In this document: positions 17,611 to 21,796 of the stretch, piece after piece
Position numbering within the stretch: position 1 is the stretch's first letter
Layout: every line of letters begins with the position of its first letter
Origin: Dunaliella salina
Taxonomy: Eukaryota; Chlorophyta; Chlorophyceae; Chlamydomonadales; Dunaliellaceae
Assembly (NCBI GenBank): GCA_002284615.2
Contig: MU069692.1
Location: 168,446-190,241 of the forward strand
DNA length: 21,796 bases
Reading direction: 5' to 3'
Made by a program: the position numbers and the translations under genes
Notes under the pieces: model-generated
Databases searched by the model: none
What the model was told of the DNA's origin: nothing
Seen by the model: only the letters and a program-made list of their open reading frames with translations

Positions 17611-18437
17611 TCCTTCCTTCCCCCCTTCCATTCTTATTCGGTGCGATACAGTCGCTCGGACTGTTCGGGCATGCACCAATCTTTCAGGAGGTTGGGGTTC
17701 GAATTGCTCATGTACAGTGAAAATACTCCTTACTTCCTTTGATTCCTGTTCAAAGGCGGCTCTCTCTCTGTCTGTTATACACAATGCTGTCCTCAGAAAT
17801 GTTCATTTGAGCATAACCACAAAAGAATCTCTGGATTGATGCCCTGTAGCTATTTTTTGCTGCACGAAGACATGCTACAGTAAGAACCAGCCAAAGAAAG
17901 TTTCTTTGTCTTCAAGCCCCTTGCCCCATCTAAAGAAATCATTCATGTTTCCTCCAAAGCCATGAAAGCTAAAAATCAAACAAAGCTGGTAATTTGCACG
18001 ATTGGCAGCGTCGAGATCCACGAGGGAGACAACAAACACAAAAAAAAAGGGCGCGCGTCTGTTCTGTCTGTGCAGTGTAGAAATAGGAAATGGGGTGCTG
18101 GGCCCACTGACGGGTCACCAAATGAAGCACGGTCAAGTTCACATTGAAGCCATTACCAGTCTACGCAGTAGTATGAAAAACGGTACCCTTTTCACCAGTG
18201 ATCTGTTCCAGTACCCATCACTCATGATCAATGAAATGAACGACCGAGCGGCAGGTGTGGATGCAAATGTGACCCAAAAACTTGTATGCATGCGTCCTTG
18301 CAACCAACACGTGCAAGCACGAGAACGAGTGCGCTGCACACATCAAAAAAGCATTTCCATTTCTAGGTCTTGCCTGGAATGCATGAAGTACAACCTGCCT
18401 CCCATGACCCATATATTCCCTAAACGCTATACCGCTC
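17611..18437. other. No recognisable gene
   Basis: Pyrimidine-rich at the left, otherwise mixed sequence. A 157-residue plus-strand frame (18,002-18,475) has no motif or clear splice context. It could be an unrecognised exon or chance. Confidence 0.4.
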
Positions 18438-18528
18438 CATCCCAGCAATCAGCCTGCATGTCCACTTCACTGTGAAATACCCCCCCCCCCCTCTCTTCAT
18501 CCCAGCTACCAGCCTGCATGTCCACTTC
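18438..18528 (+). repeat. 30 bp direct repeat (60 bp apart) with C12 tract between
   Basis: CATCCCAGC(A/T)A(T/C)C followed by AGCCTGCATGTCCACTTC occurs at 18,438 and 18,498. Between them is a run of twelve C at 18,480-18,491. It lies just 3' of the minus-strand open frame. Confidence 0.88.
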
Positions 18529-18553
18529 CCCAGAACAGCCAGGATCAATGCAC

Positions 18554-19157
18554 CTGAGGGTGGGGCGTGCCCACACTGCCCCCTACCACTCTGATTGCAG
18601 GTGCCTGAGGCCGCTGCTGCTGCTGTGGAAGCTGCTGCTGAGGATGCGGCGGCTGCGCCTGCATCTGGAGGGCCGGCGATGAGCCCACAGGAAGGGAAAA
18701 GGCAGGCAACCCGGGCGCCTGGTACTGCTGTGGGTGCTGCTGGGGATGCTGCGCAGCACCCAGGTAGCCCATGTTCATCAGCCCTGGCATGCCCAAGACT
18801 TGGGCCAGCAGGTGGGGAGGTATGCCAGCTACTTGTGGCAGCCCCAGGGCTCCCCCTCCGAAGGCCCCATTCTGCGGGAGGTGGTGCAGGTGGTGCTGCT
18901 GCGGGTGTTGGGGCAGCTGCTGTGATAACCCTGGTAGACCCCCCAGTAGGGCAGCTGGGAGGCCTAAGCTGCCACCCAGGTGGGGCATGCTGCCTGGGAG
19001 GCCTGCGGCTAAAGAAGGTAGGCTGAGGGGAGGCTGGCTCATGCCAACAACAGGCAGGCCTGGGGGGTAGGAGCCCAGAGGGAATTGGCTGGAGGTGGAG
19101 CTCGCAGCCAGCGCTTGCAGTTGCTGCAACCGTTGCAGCTGCAGGAGGACCTGTTGC

Positions 19158-19189
<32 letters not shown>

Positions 19190-19366
19190 TAACGAGTACT
19201 GATGCAAGCTGCTGCCAACACCGCTGTCGCCAAGAAGAGGAGCGGGTGGGGGGACCGCCTGCAGAGAGGGGGCTTGGAGGGGTCTGCTGGCCGGAGCGGG
19301 TTGCTCATGAGCGGTGAGGGGTTTGGTAGTAGCTGGGGCCTGGTCAAGGGTAAGAGGCAGAGACAA
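18554..19366 (-). CDS. Probable exon of a Q/P/L/G-rich low-complexity protein, family unknown
   Basis: A 270-codon open minus-strand frame; the ATG at 19,366 is possible. An alternative is that the exon begins at 19,339 after a pyrimidine-rich acceptor ending TTGACCAG, in the same frame. It ends at a plausible donor CCTCAG/GTGCAT (exon end 18,554); reading on, a TGA follows within three codons. Content: a Pro/Ala-rich start, a 13-Gln tract, a leucine-heptad-like stretch (VLLQLQRLQQLQALAA), then Gly/Leu/Pro-rich and His/Gln-rich parts (GMPGLMNMGYLG). Composition suggests a disordered regulatory protein, but no domain is visible and other exons were not located. A simple-sequence open frame without function remains possible. 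Confidence 0.55.
19151..19191 (-). repeat. CTG/CAG tract coding for 13 Gln on the minus strand
   Basis: A CTG run interrupted by two TTG units, read as CAG/CAA glutamine codons in the minus-strand frame. The CAA interruptions would slow length change compared with the pure CAG tract at 2,878. Confidence 0.9.
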
Positions 19367-19974
19367 TTGTACGGTTAATAGTCAAGGAGACAAGAGCTTG
19401 CTTTGAGCTTTCCAAAAACGGCCGGGAGGAGTCAGCTTACGATGCAAAGCAACTTCCAATGTCAGCTTCTTGTAGAACATAAGGAACACATGTACATCCA
19501 GCTAAAACGCAAATCAAGGATACCAGTTAAAATGGCAACAAACCAGCTTGTACAACAGGTGACGCATCAGCAAAGCTTAACTCTTCGTACCAATACTTTG
19601 CAGGCACCTCAGGAATTTCTGTGCCTAATGTCCATCTAAGATTGTTATTCCCCACCTTGCCAGCACCAGAATACATGCATGCATGGATTTTTGGGAGGGG
19701 GGTGGGGGGGCATTACATGGTGAGTGCATGGTCAAGAGATCCCTGCAACTTTTTTTCTGCCACGACTACAGTTAGAAGCTTTTCATTTTTGCAAGGAAAC
19801 ACATAGATATACGGGGTCCTCTTGTAATGTGGAATACAGGAAAACATGTGAGCTTGGAGGGACCTTGCAAAACTGCAATTGAGCTTTAATTGCAATTAAT
19901 TAAGCTTTCAAGCGTAAAACAGAGGCCCTGCCTGGAAAGGGATGGGGGTCTTAGGCTTTACAAGGCCCCTTCGA
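19367..19974. other. No recognisable gene
   Basis: 5' side of the minus-strand low-complexity frame, so promoter or upstream exons could lie here. No TATA box, conserved exon or RNA gene could be identified. It includes a G-rich GGGAGGGGGGTGGGGGGGC-like stretch at 19,692-19,710. Confidence 0.4.
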
Positions 19975-20245
19975 GAGGTACCCTGCAGCAAGGAAGATGG
20001 CCCCCTGCTTACACCAGGTCCGGTGCAAGGAAGGATGCCAGCAGCAGCAGCAACAGGAGGCAGCTGCAACAGCAGCAGCAACAGGATGCAGCAGCAACAG
20101 CAGCAGCAGATGGACCCCTGCTCGCATCAGGTCTTGTCCAAGCAAGGATGCAGCAGCAGCAGGATGGCCCCTTCCTCACACTAGGTCTGGTCCATCCAAG
20201 CACCAGACCTGCAACAAGGAAGATGGCCCCCTGCTCTACGTTTCA
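19975..20245 (+). repeat. Degenerate repeat combining an ATGG(C/A)CCCCTGCT unit with CAG runs
   Basis: The block ATGGCCCCCTGCT...CAGGTC(C/T)(G/T)GT.CAAG.AAGGATGC and variants start at 19,997, 20,110, 20,164 and 20,223. Irregular CAG/CAA/GCA runs separate the first three. A further related block lies at 21,668-21,705. Open frames over it are Gln/Ala/Ser-rich in all frames and not judged coding. Confidence 0.8.
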
Positions 20246-20568
20246 GTTACTTCCCATTGGGAAACAGGAAAAACAAAGCATGGCATCGCTTATAGAAGGC
20301 TGCTTCCATGCATTCTTCACCACTTCAACATGTTGCGGCCTGGCTTTTCCCAAGCCAGGTTTTCGGCGAAGCCCCATTCATGGGGCGCGAGCCCATAGTT
20401 ATGCTCCCTTCCCGGTAGAGTTCACACCTGGCTGCCCCAGCCCGCCCAGCGCACCCCCTGCCCTTAACCTGGCGTATATGCCGAGCAAAGAGTCTCATGC
20501 AGCACTGGAGTGTCAGTTTCGTGGGAGAGGCCCTGTGCAAAAAAGTTCTGGAATTCCTGTTTTAGGTA

Positions 20569-20798
20569 GCTGAGCAGAAAATGGCCAGCGTGGCTCGCCC
20601 AGCGCACCTTGCGCCCTGAAACTCAGCATGCAGGCCAAGCAAACTTTGCCAAGCAGGCCTGTGATGTCAGATGGGAAGATGGGGCTGTGTGCGAAATGCT
20701 CTGAACCTCCTTCCGCCCAGTCGCTGAGCAGAAGATGGACAGTATGGCCCATGCAGTGTATCCCCTGGTCCCAAACTTGCTGTGCAGGCCAAGCAAAT
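20569..20798 (+). repeat. Two ~77 bp related segments, 154 bp apart
   Basis: GCTGAGCAGAAAATGGCCAG at 20,569 and GCTGAGCAGAAGATGGACAG at 20,723 begin segments that both end with TGCAGGCCAAGCAAA(C/T). A fainter third relative may lie near 20,440-20,500 (CCCAGCGCACC and GAGCAAAGAG). Degenerate and non-coding as far as I can see. Confidence 0.75.
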
Positions 20799-20805
20799 CT
20801 ATTTA

Positions 20806-21289
20806 TGGGGGGAATTGTGTGTGGGGGGCCGGGCGGTGCAGCGGGCAAAGTCAATCCAGCAGGCATAGTTTGGTAGCTGCAGAGAAGCTGACGTGTCTCG
20901 GAGCCCAGCCCGGCCATCAAATGCACACGGAACAGCACCTGATGTTACAGGCTCAACAGCACACACGCTCACGCCACTGCTCCAAGTCCGGGGCTCGGGA
21001 GCGGCCTGACAGACAAAATTCATATGCCCAGCGCATGATTCCAGCTCGATGATAACCTATCGTATTTTAATTTCAGTTGCAATGACCCCTGCTACCCAAG
21101 CTTCAACCATGGTATGCTGTACACATTGAGTGGAGATGAGAAGTTTGGCATGCTTTGCTATTGGTGCAATGAGGAGGCATAGGACCCTTTTCCCCTGTGC
21201 GTTGAGGAATGGTGCGTGTCTGGTGCATGGCCTGCCTGGTCCAGGTCCACAAGAAGGTGGGCGAAAGGGAGTCAGGTTGCATGGCTCAC
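20806..21289. other. No recognisable feature
   Basis: Open frames are short and overlapping on both strands; no family, RNA gene or repeat structure identified. Confidence 0.4.
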
Positions 21290-21470
21290 CCTCAGCATTT
21301 GCAGCACAGAGTTCTAGCATGCATGCAGCAAACATTATGCAAAATGGAATGCATGCAGGGATTTTGATGCAGAATATATGCTTGTAACCTTCGTGCATTA
21401 TGCACAAACACAGCACAGCAATGTGCAAAGCCATGCATGCAGTAATGCATGCTGCAGTGCACATAGCAAC
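21290..21470. repeat. GCATGC/TGCATGCA-rich stretch
   Basis: Repeated palindromic steps such as AGCATGCATGCAGC, GCATGCAGG, CCATGCATGCAG and AATGCATGCTGCAG occur within 180 bp, along with several CAGCA and TTATGC variants. There is no constant period. Confidence 0.6.
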
Positions 21471-21667
21471 GCCCACTGGTAAAGCAGTCACACTTGCAAT
21501 GCATTGTGGCGTGCTCAAGTGTTGTTACAGGTGTTGCGCCCCTTGCAAGCCAAGGGAGTTGTGACCTGACATCTTCAGCGAGTGAGAGACTGGCTTCGCC
21601 AATTTTTCAGCGTCGCTTGGGACGCTTTCCCCACTTGTCTGGCAAGCACTTGCTCCAATGCAAACAC

Positions 21668-21705
21668 CAGGTCTGGTGCAAGCAGGGATGCAGCAACAGG
21701 AGATG
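21668..21705 (+). repeat. Isolated copy of the repeat seen at 19,975-20,245
   Basis: ACCAGGTCTGGTGCAAGCAG followed by GGATGCAGCAACAGGAGA matches the unit ACCAGGTCCGGTGCAAGGA...GGATGCCAGCAGCAG at about 20,013, about 1.65 kb away. The short CAG run at the same place in the unit shows these are one dispersed family. Confidence 0.75.
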
Positions 21706-21796
21706 AAGCTCGGAACAAAACTGCAACACCCATTCCCCTGTTACCAGGACTGTGGGCACCCCGCACATGCAACCAGCAACACGCTTGAGGAAGGGG

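Noticed and set aside
18002..18475. 157-codon plus-strand frame as a gene
   Set aside because: No motif, repeat of family pattern or convincing splice context; kept only as unassigned sequence.
19942..20573. Gln/Ser-rich plus-strand frame of 227 codons
   Set aside because: It crosses degenerate repeat units, and all three frames give comparable low-complexity readings.
1..21796. CRISPR array, bacterial operon or phage-like system
   Set aside because: The tandem arrays have diverging units without conserved-repeat/unique-spacer structure, and genes are intron-containing, so a prokaryotic system is not supported.

Overview
The window looks like nuclear DNA of a green alga of the core chlorophyte group. 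A Dunaliella-like genome is my best guess, because GC is near 50%, introns are short and numerous, long CA/TG and CAG tracts are frequent, a TGTAA poly(A) motif follows the one clear gene, and the retroelement proteins are of the kind I know from chlorophycean algae. The species is inference; no rRNA, tRNA, CRISPR or bacterial-style operon was seen.

Layout. 1-2,718 is almost all tandem repeat: a (CA)34 tract, a degenerate ~110 bp repeat, a minisatellite with alternating 81 and 101 bp units (182 bp higher-order period), then a ~51-66 bp minisatellite. 2,719-5,515 (+) is the one well-supported host gene, a spliced gene for a DUF1771-Smr domain protein. Five 3' exons join in frame with conserved domain residues across every junction, and one intron is GC-AG. 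An upstream poly-Q exon is likely; exons further 5' are not identified.

6,033-17,610 is a retroelement graveyard. It holds a 5'-truncated LINE (-), a second LINE 3' end (-), a 3' end of a dual-endonuclease (Dualen/RandI-like) element (+), and then a composite 7.7 kb block. In that block an APE endonuclease-reverse transcriptase half runs on the minus strand (13,148 to 10,721). It lies head to head with a PHD finger - methyltransferase-like - RNase H - zinc knuckle - PD-(D/E)XK endonuclease half on the plus strand (13,764 to 17,296). A small LINE fragment with a 7 bp target duplication is nested in the plus half. The block is bracketed by imperfect inverted repeats of ~240-300 bp (9,905-10,203 and 17,369-17,610). 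All these copies carry stops, frameshifts or lost catalytic residues and look inactive.

17,611-21,796 has no recognisable gene except a long minus-strand Q/P/L/G-rich open frame (18,554-19,366), probably an exon of an unidentified low-complexity protein. The rest is degenerate repeats, several built around CAG or GCATGC.

How parts relate: the host gene stands alone. The retroelement pieces together show most domains expected of a dual-endonuclease non-LTR element (APE, RT, RNase H, restriction-like endonuclease), but split, inverted and decayed. The most unusual points are the inverted-repeat-bounded head-to-head element, the nested in-frame LINE insertion, and a splice-acceptor-like minisatellite directly upstream of a predicted exon.
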